Assembly: GCF_042695135.1 (NCBI RefSeq)
Contig: NZ_CP170547.1
Span: 868,001 to 932,000, forward strand
From: Epilithonimonas sp042695135
GTDB taxonomy: Bacteria > Bacteroidota > Bacteroidia > Flavobacteriales > Weeksellaceae
Direction: 5' to 3'
DNA: 64,000 bases
The notes under the pieces are model-generated. The model was not told where the DNA came from and made no database searches. It saw only the letters and a list, made by a program, of their open reading frames with translations. The position numbers and the translations under genes were made by a program. Of this stretch, positions 15,907 through 24,980 are shown in pieces (positions within the stretch are counted from its first letter, which is position 1; each line of letters opens with the position of its first letter).

Positions 15907-18900
15907 GTGTTAGATAAAATCATAAAATTTAGCATCAACAACAAAATCGTCATTGGTATAATGACCTTGTTATTGATTATTTGGGGCGTATGGAGCGCTA
16001 CCAAATTACCGATAGATGCTGTTCCTGACATCACTAATAATCAGGTTCAAATTATTACCGTTTGTCCAACATTGGCAGGGCAAGAGGTGGAGCAGTTGGT
16101 TACATTTCCAATTGAACAAAGCATAGCAAATATTCCAGATATTGAGGAAACCAGAAGTATTTCAAGATTCGGATTGTCTGTTATTACTGTCGTTTTCAAA
16201 GAAAATGTTGACGTGTATTTTGCCCGTCAGCTTATTTCCGAAAAACTAAAACAAGCAACAGAAGAAATACCTAAAGGAGTTGGAACACCAGAGCTTGCAC
16301 CAGTCAGCACAGGTTTAGGTGATGTTTATCAATATATTCTCCATCCAAAAAAAGGTAGCGAGAAAAAATACTCATCCAAGGAACTGCGCACAATGCAGGA
16401 CTGGATTGTAAGAAGACAACTGAACGGAACACCTGGTGTTGCAGAAGTCAACAGTTTTGGCGGTGAGCTGAAACAATATGAAGTAGCTGTCAACCCTGAC
16501 CGCCTCAGATCAATGGGAGTCAGCATTACAGAGCTTTTTACTGCATTGGAAAAAAATAATCAGAATACTGGCGGAGCGTACATTGACAAAAAACCAAATG
16601 CCTATTTCATCCGTGGAATCGGCGTTGTGACTTCTCTGGAAGATATTAAAAATATCGCCATCGTTAATAAAACTGGCAGTGTTCCAATTTTTATAAAAGA
16701 TGTTGCAGATGTTCGATTGGGAAGCGCAATCCGTTACGGCGCAATGACATATAATGGTCAGGTAGATGCAGTTGGAGGTATTGTAATGATGTTAAAAGGT
16801 GCCAACAGCAACGAAGTAGTTAGCCGTATTAAAGATAAAATTCCCACCATCCAAAAATCTTTGCCAGAAGATGTTCTAATAGAGCCTTATCTTGACAGGT
16901 CTGATCTAGTAGGACGAGCAATCAATACCGTTGAGAAAAATCTGATTGAAGGAGCACTTATCGTAATTTTTGTTCTGGTCATATTTCTTGGCAATTTCAG
17001 AGCAGGATTGATTGTTGCATCAGCGATTCCTCTGTCGCTACTTTTTGCACTAGCAATGATGAATGTCTTCGGTGTTAGTGCCAATTTAATGAGTTTAGGG
17101 GCAATAGATTTCGGATTAATAGTTGACGGAGCAGTTATCATTGTAGAGGCTACACTTCATCACTTAGGTCTCAGAAAATCTAATCAAAAACTGACACAGT
17201 CGGAGATGGATGAGGAAGTTTTCCTGTCCGCATCCAAAATCAGAAACAGCGCAGCATTTGGTGAAATTATTATCTTAATCGTTTACATACCAATCTTAAC
17301 GTTAGTCGGTGTAGAAGGAAAAATGTTCACGCCAATGGCAAAAACGGTTGGGTTTGCAATTTTAGGAGCTTTGATTTTATCACTGACCTACATTCCAATG
17401 ATGAGTGCTTTATTTTTATCTAAAACAGTTTCAACCAAAGAAACTTTCTCGGATAAAATGATGAATAAGTTGCAAAGTTTTTATCAGCCATTATTGCGAA
17501 AAGCTTTGCAATTGAAATACATCATTGTTTCTGCTACGGTCGTTTTATTTGCTGTTTGTATTGTAATCTTCTCAAGAATGGGAGGTGAGTTTATTCCGCA
17601 GTTGCAGGAAGGTGATTTTGCATTTCATTGTATATTACCACAGGGAAGCTCACTTACCCAAAGTGTGGAAACATCAATGCAGGCTTCCAGAATTATCAAA
17701 CAATTTGATGAAGTAAAGATGGTTGTTGGTAAAACAGGTGCTGCTGAAGTTCCTACCGACCCAATGCCTCCGGAAGCAACTGATTTGATTATCGTTTTAA
17801 AACCGCAAAGCGATTGGAAAACCAAAAAATCTTATGATGAACTCGCAGACGAGATTTCAGAAAAGTTAGAACTGATTCCCGGTGTTTTCTTTGAGAAAAA
17901 CCAGCCGATACAGATGCGATTTAATGAATTGATGACAGGAATCCGGCAAGATGTAGCCGTGAAAATTTTTGGTGAAAATCTGGATTCTCTTGCGATTTAT
18001 GCTGAAAAAGTGAATAAGGTAGTTCAAACTGTTGACGGTGCAACTGCTCCGCAAATAGAACGAATCAGCGGACTTCCGCAAATCAATGTTGAATATGACC
18101 GTACAAGAATGGCCAATTACGGATTGAACATTGAAGATGTCAATAATTCTTTGAGTACTGCTTTCGCAGGAAAGTCAGCCGGTCAGGTTTTTGAGAACGA
18201 AAGACGTTTTGATTTAGTAGTTCGCTTAGACAGCATTCACAGAACCAATATTGATGATGTTAATAATTTAATGATTTCCACGAGTTCGGGAAATCAGATT
18301 CCGCTATCTCAGGTTGCCAATATCAGTTACAAACTCGGGCCGTCACAGATAAGTAGAGAAGAGGGTAAACGTAGAATTGTGATTGGTTTTAATGTGAAAA
18401 ACCGCGATGTGGAAAGTGTTGTGAATGATATTCAGGCAAAATTGGATAGGCAAATCAAGTTGCCTTCGGGATATTACTTCACGTATGGCGGACAGTTCGA
18501 GAATCTGCAGGCAGCGAGTAAACGTCTGATGATTGCTGTCCCGGTTTCGTTATTTCTGATATTTCTACTGCTTTATTTTACATTTAAATCGTTCAAACAA
18601 GCTGCTTTGATTTTTACAGCCATTCCAATGAGCGCGATTGGTGGAATTTTCGCTTTGCTGATACGAGATATGCCTTTCAGTATCAGTGCGGGAATTGGTT
18701 TTATCGCTTTGTTCGGAGTTGCAGTTTTAAATGGAATAGTTCTCATCGGAACCTTCAATCAATTGGAAAAAGACGGCGAGACCGATATTTTGAAACGTGT
18801 TTTTGAAGGAACCAAAACAAGACTTCGACCAGTCTTAATGACTGCTGCCGTGGCTTCTTTAGGATTTCTTCCGATGGCAATTTCAACCGGAGCTGGAGCA

Positions 18901-20271
18901 GAAGTTCAGAAACCTTTGGCGACCGTCGTGATTGGAGGATTGATAACGGCGACTTTCCTGACATTATTCGTTTTGCCAATGTTGTACATTATTTTTAACA
19001 CAAAATTCAGAAGGAATAATTTTAAAATGAAACCTTTGACAACGATTGTCGTTTTAGGATTTTTGCTGGTTGGACAAACTTTGAATGCTCAAACCACAAA
19101 AACGCTTTCGGTAGAACAGGCAACAGAATTGGCTTTAAGCAATAATTATTCGATACAGTCAAAAGATTTGGATATTAAAGTTTCTGAAGCGCTGATGCCA
19201 ACAGCCAATGAACTTCCGAAAATGAATTTCAATGCGCAGTTGGGGCAATACAACAGTCCGAAATTTGACCAGTCGTTTTCTATTTCCCAAAGTATTCCTT
19301 TTCCGACTTTGTTTAAAGCAAGAAAGGATTTGATTAATGAGGAAATTAAAGGAAAACAGATTAACAGAGAAATTACGGCTAACGAATTGGCAAAACAGGT
19401 CAGAACTTACTTTTATCAGATTGAATACCTTCATTACAATCAGACAAAACTGATGAAACTCGACAGTTTGTATCAGGATTTTATCAGAATTGCTACCGTA
19501 AGATTTAATGCCGGTGACATCAAGAAAATAGAAATTAGTACGGCGGAAACTCAGAAAGGAGAAATTAATCTTTTATTAAATCAGAATAAAATTTATCTGA
19601 AAAATGCCTACAAAAACCTGAAAACTCTGATCAATACAGATGATGAAATTGAGATTCCGCTCACAAAAAATTATCAACCACTGAAAGCGGAATATGTTCT
19701 GGACAGCACTGCGATTTCCAGCCATCCAACAGTTAAAGCTTTCTATCAGGAAATGGAAATTGCTGAGAAAAATAAGAATGTTGAAAAGTCACAAGGTTTG
19801 CCGGAGTTAAGTTTGGGTTACACAAACCAGTCGATTATTGGATTTCATACCGTTAATGGTCAGGAGAAATATTATAATGCGGGAAACCGTTTTAATGTTG
19901 CCAACATCGGGGTTTCAATTCCTTTGACTTTTGGAGCGACTAAAGCGAGAATTCAGTCTTTGGATTATCAAAAACAAATCGCAGAATCGAATGCGAAACT
20001 GCAACAAAAACAATTGACAGGTCAGTTGGAAAATGCTTTGAGCCAATATCAGCAGGACGTTCAGCAATATGAATATTACGTCGATCAGGCTTTGCCTAAT
20101 GCCGAAAAAATCGTGAAGGCAGGTCAACTTGGTTACAAAACCGGAGAAATTTCCTACGTTGAATATCTTTTTGCCTTACAGACCGCAACCAATATTCAGC
20201 TGAAATATCTGGAATCCATTCAGCAGGTCAATCAGTCTGTCATCACCATTAATTCTTTAATCAATCAATAA
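15907..20271 (+). CDS. czcA: CzcA/CusA heavy-metal RND pump fused to a TolC-family outer-membrane channel
   Basis: Proton-driven heavy-metal efflux pump. The GTG at 15907 gives MLDKIIKFSINNKIVIGIMT, the normal CzcA start; the frame is open to a TTG at 15811. Residues 1-1040 are a full RND protein: first membrane helix, AVPDITNNQVQI, the TM4 proton-relay segment (LGAIDFGLIVDGAVIIVEAT) and the second porter and membrane halves. Residues about 1041-1455 form a TolC/CzcC-like domain (LSVEQATELALSNNYSIQ to SYVEYLFALQTATNIQ). The TolC part begins with its own signal-peptide-like stretch at an internal ATG (19027). This fusion is, from memory, common in Bacteroidota. Adaptor and P-type ATPase genes follow. 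Confidence 0.93.
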   Translation: MLDKIIKFSINNKIVIGIMTLLLIIWGVWSATKLPIDAVPDITNNQVQIITVCPTLAGQEVEQLVTFPIEQSIANIPDIEETRSISRFGLSVITVVFKENVDVYFARQLISEKLKQATEEIPKGVGTPELAPVSTGLGDVYQYILHPKKGSEKKYSSKELRTMQDWIVRRQLNGTPGVAEVNSFGGELKQYEVAVNPDRLRSMGVSITELFTALEKNNQNTGGAYIDKKPNAYFIRGIGVVTSLEDIKNIAIVNKTGSVPIFIKDVADVRLGSAIRYGAMTYNGQVDAVGGIVMMLKGANSNEVVSRIKDKIPTIQKSLPEDVLIEPYLDRSDLVGRAINTVEKNLIEGALIVIFVLVIFLGNFRAGLIVASAIPLSLLFALAMMNVFGVSANLMSLGAIDFGLIVDGAVIIVEATLHHLGLRKSNQKLTQSEMDEEVFLSASKIRNSAAFGEIIILIVYIPILTLVGVEGKMFTPMAKTVGFAILGALILSLTYIPMMSALFLSKTVSTKETFSDKMMNKLQSFYQPLLRKALQLKYIIVSATVVLFAVCIVIFSRMGGEFIPQLQEGDFAFHCILPQGSSLTQSVETSMQASRIIKQFDEVKMVVGKTGAAEVPTDPMPPEATDLIIVLKPQSDWKTKKSYDELADEISEKLELIPGVFFEKNQPIQMRFNELMTGIRQDVAVKIFGENLDSLAIYAEKVNKVVQTVDGATAPQIERISGLPQINVEYDRTRMANYGLNIEDVNNSLSTAFAGKSAGQVFENERRFDLVVRLDSIHRTNIDDVNNLMISTSSGNQIPLSQVANISYKLGPSQISREEGKRRIVIGFNVKNRDVESVVNDIQAKLDRQIKLPSGYYFTYGGQFENLQAASKRLMIAVPVSLFLIFLLLYFTFKSFKQAALIFTAIPMSAIGGIFALLIRDMPFSISAGIGFIALFGVAVLNGIVLIGTFNQLEKDGETDILKRVFEGTKTRLRPVLMTAAVASLGFLPMAISTGAGAEVQKPLATVVIGGLITATFLTLFVLPMLYIIFNTKFRRNNFKMKPLTTIVVLGFLLVGQTLNAQTTKTLSVEQATELALSNNYSIQSKDLDIKVSEALMPTANELPKMNFNAQLGQYNSPKFDQSFSISQSIPFPTLFKARKDLINEEIKGKQINREITANELAKQVRTYFYQIEYLHYNQTKLMKLDSLYQDFIRIATVRFNAGDIKKIEISTAETQKGEINLLLNQNKIYLKNAYKNLKTLINTDDEIEIPLTKNYQPLKAEYVLDSTAISSHPTVKAFYQEMEIAEKNKNVEKSQGLPELSLGYTNQSIIGFHTVNGQEKYYNAGNRFNVANIGVSIPLTFGATKARIQSLDYQKQIAESNAKLQQKQLTGQLENALSQYQQDVQQYEYYVDQALPNAEKIVKAGQLGYKTGEISYVEYLFALQTATNIQLKYLESIQQVNQSVITINSLINQ

Positions 20272-20272
20272 A

Positions 20273-21526
20273 ATGAAACAACATATCATCTATACTGCTT
20301 TTGCCTTTGTTTTTCTCATAAGCTGCGGAAAAAAGGACGCTTCTATAGAATCTGAAAGTGAAATTAAAACCGAACAGACCGAAGAACACGGCGAGGAAGC
20401 TCCACAAACTATTGCAAGCCTGACAGAGGAGCAGATGAAAGCGGTCGGAATCACTTTGGGAAAAATCGAAATGAAGGAACTGAATTCCACGATTAAAGCA
20501 AATGGCGCGTTGCGAGTTCCCAACAATAATAAAGCAACCATCACTTCAATGTATGGTGGAATCATCAAAACTCTGAATGTACAAATTGGGGATTTTGTAA
20601 AAAAGGGACAGGTGATTGCCTCTATTTCAAATCCAGAGTATATACAATTGCAGGAGCAATATTTAACTGTAAAAAGCAGAATTGCATTTGCCGAGCAGGA
20701 ATACAGAAGACAAAAAGAATTGTTTGATAATGATGCCGGAGCCAAGAAAAACCTTCAAAGTTCAGATGCGGAACTGAAAACTCTGCGAACACAAAGAGCG
20801 TCGTTACAGAGACAGCTTCAGATTATGGGAATTAATCCTTCCAACATCAGCAATGGAAATTTGAAATCAGGTTTGGTAATCACATCTCCAATCAGCGGAA
20901 CGGTCAGCAATATTTCGTCGCAGATAGGAAGTTATGTTGATATTTCATCGCCTGTTGCAGAAGTTATTGACAATGGTTCTTTACATTTAGATTTACAAGT
21001 TTTTGAAAAAGATTTGCCTAAAATGAAAGTTGGACAAATCGTTCATTTTAAACTCACTAATAATCCCGAAATTGAATATGATGCAAAAATTTATAGTATC
21101 GGTTCATCATTTGAAAACGATAGTAAAACAATCTCAGTTCACTGTTCTGTAACAGGAAATAAAGCAGGATTAATCGACGGAATGAACATCACAGGAATCG
21201 TAAGCCTTGATAAAAGCACAACACCCGCAGTTCCCAATGAAGCCATTGTGGAAGCGGAAAGTAAATATTATGTTTTCATTAAAACAGACAAAAAACCAGT
21301 AGAGCATCACGAAGAAGAAGATGGACATCAAGACGAAAAGAAAGCGCCTGAAAAAGAATCAAAAATTATTAACTTTGAAAAGATAGAAGTAGTAAAAGGT
21401 TCATCGGATATGGGTTACACGGCTATTACGACCGTTACTGAAATTTCAAAAGATGCCGAAGTGGTTGTGAAAGGTGCATTTTTTGTGAATGCAAAATTGA
21501 GTAATTCCGGAGAACACGAACATTAA
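20273..21526 (+). CDS. czcB: RND efflux periplasmic adaptor (CzcB/CusB-like lipoprotein)
   Basis: Membrane-fusion protein joining the RND pump to the outer-membrane channel. It begins 1 bp after the czcA stop. A lipoprotein signal (FVFLISCGKKDA, lipobox Cys at residue 18) anchors it. The barrel-sandwich parts (MYGGIIKTLNVQIGDFVKKG and ITSPISGTVSNISSQIGSYV) flank a coiled-coil hairpin at about 120-180. A His/Glu-rich insert (HHEEEDGHQDEKK) near residue 345 and the C-terminal GEHEH could bind Zn or Cd. Length 417 aa is normal for the family. It acts with the preceding gene. Confidence 0.93.
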   Translation: MKQHIIYTAFAFVFLISCGKKDASIESESEIKTEQTEEHGEEAPQTIASLTEEQMKAVGITLGKIEMKELNSTIKANGALRVPNNNKATITSMYGGIIKTLNVQIGDFVKKGQVIASISNPEYIQLQEQYLTVKSRIAFAEQEYRRQKELFDNDAGAKKNLQSSDAELKTLRTQRASLQRQLQIMGINPSNISNGNLKSGLVITSPISGTVSNISSQIGSYVDISSPVAEVIDNGSLHLDLQVFEKDLPKMKVGQIVHFKLTNNPEIEYDAKIYSIGSSFENDSKTISVHCSVTGNKAGLIDGMNITGIVSLDKSTTPAVPNEAIVEAESKYYVFIKTDKKPVEHHEEEDGHQDEKKAPEKESKIINFEKIEVVKGSSDMGYTAITTVTEISKDAEVVVKGAFFVNAKLSNSGEHEH

Positions 21527-21543
21527 TCAAAAAATAAATTACA

Positions 21544-23595
21544 ATGTCGGATAAAAATATAAATCAAGAAAAGCATCCTGAGAAAAAGCCAACTGCGCAG
21601 GAAGATAAAATATATGAAGACGCAGGTGCTAAAAAAATAATTGAAGGTGATGGATGTTGTACGCCGAAAAAAAGCAAACCTATAGAACATAGCGATGACG
21701 ATGGTCACGATCACGAGTATAGTGATTCCGAAAAAAGTACATTCCAAATGTTTTTGCCAGCAATTATTTCCTTAATTGTTTTATTTTCAGGAATTGCGAT
21801 GGATTATTTCTTGCCTCAGGAATGGTTCAAAGATTGGGTCAGAATTTTATGGTATGCTGTTGCTTACATTCCAGTGGGTCTTCCGGTTCTGAAAGAAGCC
21901 TTTGAAAGCATTACAAAAGGTGATGTTTTTTCGGAATTCTTTCTGATGAGTATTGCTACAGTTGGCGCATTTGCCATAGGCGAATATCCCGAAGGTGTTG
22001 CGGTAATGCTGTTTTATAGCGTTGGGGAAGTCTTCCAAACTTTGGCCGTTTCAAGAGCTAAAAGTAATATTAAAGCATTATTAGACCAAAGACCAGATGA
22101 AGTAACTATTCTAGTAAATGATCAGCCGAAAACAATTCAGCCAGAACAGGTAAAGATTGGTGATGTTATCCAATTGAAGTCGGGTGAAAAACTAGCTTTA
22201 GATGGAGAATTAATAAGTGAATCAGCATCATTCAATACTGCTGCTTTAACCGGAGAAAGTAAGCCCGATACAAAAAATAAAGGTGAAGTTGTATTGGCAG
22301 GAATGATAAATCTTCAAACCATCGCCCAAGTGAGAGTGACTACTGCTTACGAAGACAGTAAGTTAAGCAAAATTCTTGAATTGGTTCAGAATGCTACATC
22401 TCAAAAAGCGCCTACAGAACTTTTTATCCGAAAATTTGCAAGAATATATACACCAATTGTTGTAGGACTAGCGGTATTGATCTGCTTTCTACCATACTTT
22501 TTTGTAGATGAGTATACCTTCAGAGATTGGCTTTACAGAGCCTTGGTCTTTCTGGTTATTTCTTGTCCGTGTGCTTTGGTCATCAGTATTCCTTTGGGTT
22601 ATTTTGGGGGAATTGGTGCGGCTTCTAAAAATGGTATTTTGTTTAAAGGAAGTAACTTCTTGGATATAATTGCGAATGTCCAAAATGTAGTGATGGATAA
22701 AACAGGAACAATGACCGAAGGAGTTTTTAAAGTACAGGAAGTATTATTGAAACCAGAATTTAATAAAGATGAAATCCTAAAAATGGTTAATACTTTGGAA
22801 AACCAAAGTACGCATCCGGTTGCAACAGCCATTCACAACTATGTAGGCGAAATCGACAACTCAATTAAATTAGAAAACACAGAAGAAATATCAGGACACG
22901 GCTTGAAGGCCAATATAAACGGAAAAGAACTACTGGTAGGGAATTTTAAGTTGATGGATAAATTCAATATCAGTTATGATTTGAATCCAAGCACCATCGT
23001 TTATACCATAATCGCCATTGCTTACGATGGTAAATTTGCAGGATACATTACCATTGCCGATAGCATAAAAGAAGACGCACAGCTAACCATTGATAAACTA
23101 AAGGAGTTAGGTGTAAATACCACAATGTTAAGTGGCGATAAAAGTACCGTTGTAAAATTTGTTGCAGATAAGTTGGGAATTACAAATTTCTTTGGCGATT
23201 TATTACCGGAAGACAAAGTAAATAAAGTAAAAGAACTTAAAGCAAATAATGAAAGTGTAGCTTTTGTAGGCGATGGTGTTAACGATGCACCAGTAGTAGC
23301 ATTAAGTGATGTTGGTATAGCAATGGGTGGTTTAGGTAGTGATGCAACTATCGAAACTGCTGATGTAGTCATTCAGGATGATAAACCAAGTAAAATACCG
23401 ATGGCAATTAATATAGGTAAACAAACCAAAAAAATAGTTTGGCAAAATATCATATTAGCGTTTATTGTTAAAGGAATTGTATTGATTTTGGGAGCTGGCG
23501 GATTGGCGACAATGTGGGAAGCTGTATTTGCTGATGTAGGTGTTGCTTTATTAGCTATTCTGAATGCGGTAAGAATTCAGAAGATGAAGTTTTAA
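21544..23595 (+). CDS. zntA: P1B-type heavy-metal ATPase (ZntA/CadA-like)
   Basis: ATP-driven exporter of Zn/Cd/Pb across the inner membrane into the periplasm, where the RND pump can take over. The motifs are SCPCALVIS (metal-binding CPC), DKTGTMTEG (phosphorylated Asp), STHPVATAI (HP motif) and GDGVNDAPVVALSDVGIAMG. The N-terminus has no HMA domain; instead it has GCCTPKKSK and the His/Asp-rich SDDDGHDHEYSD, likely metal-binding. Length 683 aa. It lies 17 bp after czcB and is closed by a strong terminator, so it ends this operon. Zn/Cd specificity is inferred from CPC and the company of CzcA. Confidence 0.93.
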   Translation: MSDKNINQEKHPEKKPTAQEDKIYEDAGAKKIIEGDGCCTPKKSKPIEHSDDDGHDHEYSDSEKSTFQMFLPAIISLIVLFSGIAMDYFLPQEWFKDWVRILWYAVAYIPVGLPVLKEAFESITKGDVFSEFFLMSIATVGAFAIGEYPEGVAVMLFYSVGEVFQTLAVSRAKSNIKALLDQRPDEVTILVNDQPKTIQPEQVKIGDVIQLKSGEKLALDGELISESASFNTAALTGESKPDTKNKGEVVLAGMINLQTIAQVRVTTAYEDSKLSKILELVQNATSQKAPTELFIRKFARIYTPIVVGLAVLICFLPYFFVDEYTFRDWLYRALVFLVISCPCALVISIPLGYFGGIGAASKNGILFKGSNFLDIIANVQNVVMDKTGTMTEGVFKVQEVLLKPEFNKDEILKMVNTLENQSTHPVATAIHNYVGEIDNSIKLENTEEISGHGLKANINGKELLVGNFKLMDKFNISYDLNPSTIVYTIIAIAYDGKFAGYITIADSIKEDAQLTIDKLKELGVNTTMLSGDKSTVVKFVADKLGITNFFGDLLPEDKVNKVKELKANNESVAFVGDGVNDAPVVALSDVGIAMGGLGSDATIETADVVIQDDKPSKIPMAINIGKQTKKIVWQNIILAFIVKGIVLILGAGGLATMWEAVFADVGVALLAILNAVRIQKMKF

Positions 23596-23654
23596 TATGT
23601 CTAGTTTAAATTTATCTGTACTAAAAAATTTATTCACTCTAGATTAATAAAATA

Positions 23655-23683
23655 GAAAGGTTCAACAATTTGTTGAACCTTTC
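23655..23683 (+). terminator. Strong hairpin terminator after the P-type ATPase
   Basis: A perfect 13-bp stem (GAAAGGTTCAACA / TGTTGAACCTTTC) with a 3-nt loop. It ends the heavy-metal operon on the plus strand and insulates the convergent sigma/Cas12f-like operon. Confidence 0.85.
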
Positions 23684-23786
23684 TTGTGAAATAGTAATTA
23701 TCTCGTATTACTTATATTTTTTTATTTATTGATAAGTATTTTGGATCTAACCATATCACCCTTTTCTTTCAGCATTCTTATGGATT

Positions 23787-23881
23787 AAAAAAAGAACCCA
23801 CGCCGTTGTACATACTACTAGAGTATTTAGTGAGTGTTCAAGACCTCACCCTGCGGGTTTACAAGCACCCTCGTTATTTTT
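23787..23881 (-). ncRNA. Candidate guide RNA encoded directly behind the Cas12f-like gene
   Basis: On the minus strand, right after the stop codon region, three small hairpins follow each other: ACCC/GGGT (23848-23858), GTGAG/CTCAC (23830-23849, sharing 2 nt with the first) and ATACT/AGTAT (23812-23826). Then come GTACAAC (23811-23805) and GGCGTGGGTTC plus seven T (23804-23787). A series of stem-loops, a short A/C-rich end and a unique 3' tail is how Cas12f and TnpB guide RNAs are built, with the guide at the 3' end. The T-run would make a short guide or a terminator. No homologous RNA was compared; the assignment rests on place and shape. Confidence 0.45.
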
Positions 23882-23884
23882 TAG

Positions 23885-24979
23885 TTATCCAATGATTAAT
23901 TCGATACCTGCTTTTTCTGCTTTGTATTTTATTTTGCTCTGCAATTCATAATAACTCCAGTTGCGAAGGACGAATTCCTGTTCTTTTGCAATGCCTATCT
24001 TATCTTCTTGATTTTTTAGAATGAGTGTGCCTGCCTGTTGTTGGATGCAGAAATCAATCAATTTCCGGCTGTACAAATGTAGCCGATGACTCACATATTT
24101 GCTTTCCAAATTTTCTGTTTTATACAATGCCTTTTGTTTTCTCTTGGCTCCATTTCCCGAACGGGCATAGGCGACTCCGTTTTGGATTCTTTTTTGACTT
24201 GCTTGAATCGCAAGCCTTCGATATAAAAACTCCTCTTTTGAGCCAATATTGATTCGCACATTGTTGGCTTTTGCTACTATAGGATGCTCCAGAGACAGGG
24301 AAGCTTCTGCAATGATATCAGGTTTTAAATGATGCTCTTCTTTTTCGAATTCAAATACTGCAAGCCAATAGATTTTTCCTGCTTTCAGCTGGATCTGCGA
24401 TGTGCAAAGCTTTATTTCTTCTCTTAAAAGGCGTTCCATTATCAGCCGCTTATCAGAGTAGTCCTTTCCCAAATACGTTTTAGCAGGAATTGCAAACATA
24501 TTGAAGCAAAACGCTTTCTTTCCCTCATCATATTTCATTTTGCTGATGCATTTGATAGGAAGTGGAATTGGAATGTCTTTTTTAAAATTTCTCAGCGATT
24601 TTGTTCCTTGCCAGTAATCGGCTTTGTTTTTAGAAAGGGTAGATTGAATAGTATTGTTCAGGCTTCCCAGAATATCCGTAGGGATTTCTCCTTTGAAACG
24701 GTCAGAAACCAAGCGTGCCGTTGTATTTGTTTTGGAACGTGTAAATATTCCCATTTCATCTTTTTTTTCATCAGCAAGCTTGTATTGGATTTCTTCGGTT
24801 AGGTAAAAGAAATCCTTGATCATTTCCTGAACATACAGATGAGAAACAATTAAATTAGCTGCTCGGAAACAGCGGTTCTGATATCGGTAAAGTTTTTCCC
24901 ACATTTCTTTTTGTTCATTTGCAGGAAGATCTATCAAAAGCTGAATTCTTCGGGTCAATGTCATCGTGGATTTTTCCAT
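23885..24979 (-). CDS. Nuclease-dead Cas12f/TnpB-like RNA-guided DNA-binding protein (364 aa)
   Basis: Predicted RNA-guided DNA binder. Residues 1-215 follow the Cas12f/TnpB recognition lobe (RYQNRCFRAANLIVSHLY; IQSTLSKNKADYWQGTKSLR; PIPLPIKCIS). The RuvC part follows, but RuvC-I reads ASLSLEHPIVA (about 225) with Ser at the Asp position. RuvC-II reads GTLILKNQEDK (about 320) with Lys at the Glu position. The chain stops after NWSYYELQSKIKYKAEKAGI, so the zinc ribbon and the RuvC-III Asp are absent. The ATG at 24979 lies 1 nt after the sigma-factor stop; a longer frame to 25108 would overlap the sigma gene. Recruitment of the partner sigma factor to guide-specified DNA is inferred. Confidence 0.85.
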   Translation of the reverse strand: MEKSTMTLTRRIQLLIDLPANEQKEMWEKLYRYQNRCFRAANLIVSHLYVQEMIKDFFYLTEEIQYKLADEKKDEMGIFTRSKTNTTARLVSDRFKGEIPTDILGSLNNTIQSTLSKNKADYWQGTKSLRNFKKDIPIPLPIKCISKMKYDEGKKAFCFNMFAIPAKTYLGKDYSDKRLIMERLLREEIKLCTSQIQLKAGKIYWLAVFEFEKEEHHLKPDIIAEASLSLEHPIVAKANNVRINIGSKEEFLYRRLAIQASQKRIQNGVAYARSGNGAKRKQKALYKTENLESKYVSHRLHLYSRKLIDFCIQQQAGTLILKNQEDKIGIAKEQEFVLRNWSYYELQSKIKYKAEKAGIELIIG

Positions 24980-24980
24980 T

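Noticed and set aside
20290..20745. 151-codon minus-strand frame inside czcB
   Set aside because: Shadow of the adaptor gene, which has clear motifs on the plus strand.
23885..24979. Reading the Cas12f-like gene as part of an ordinary IS200/IS605 transposon
   Set aside because: No TnpA gene or typical left end is present, the catalytic residues are lost, and the partner is a sigma factor.
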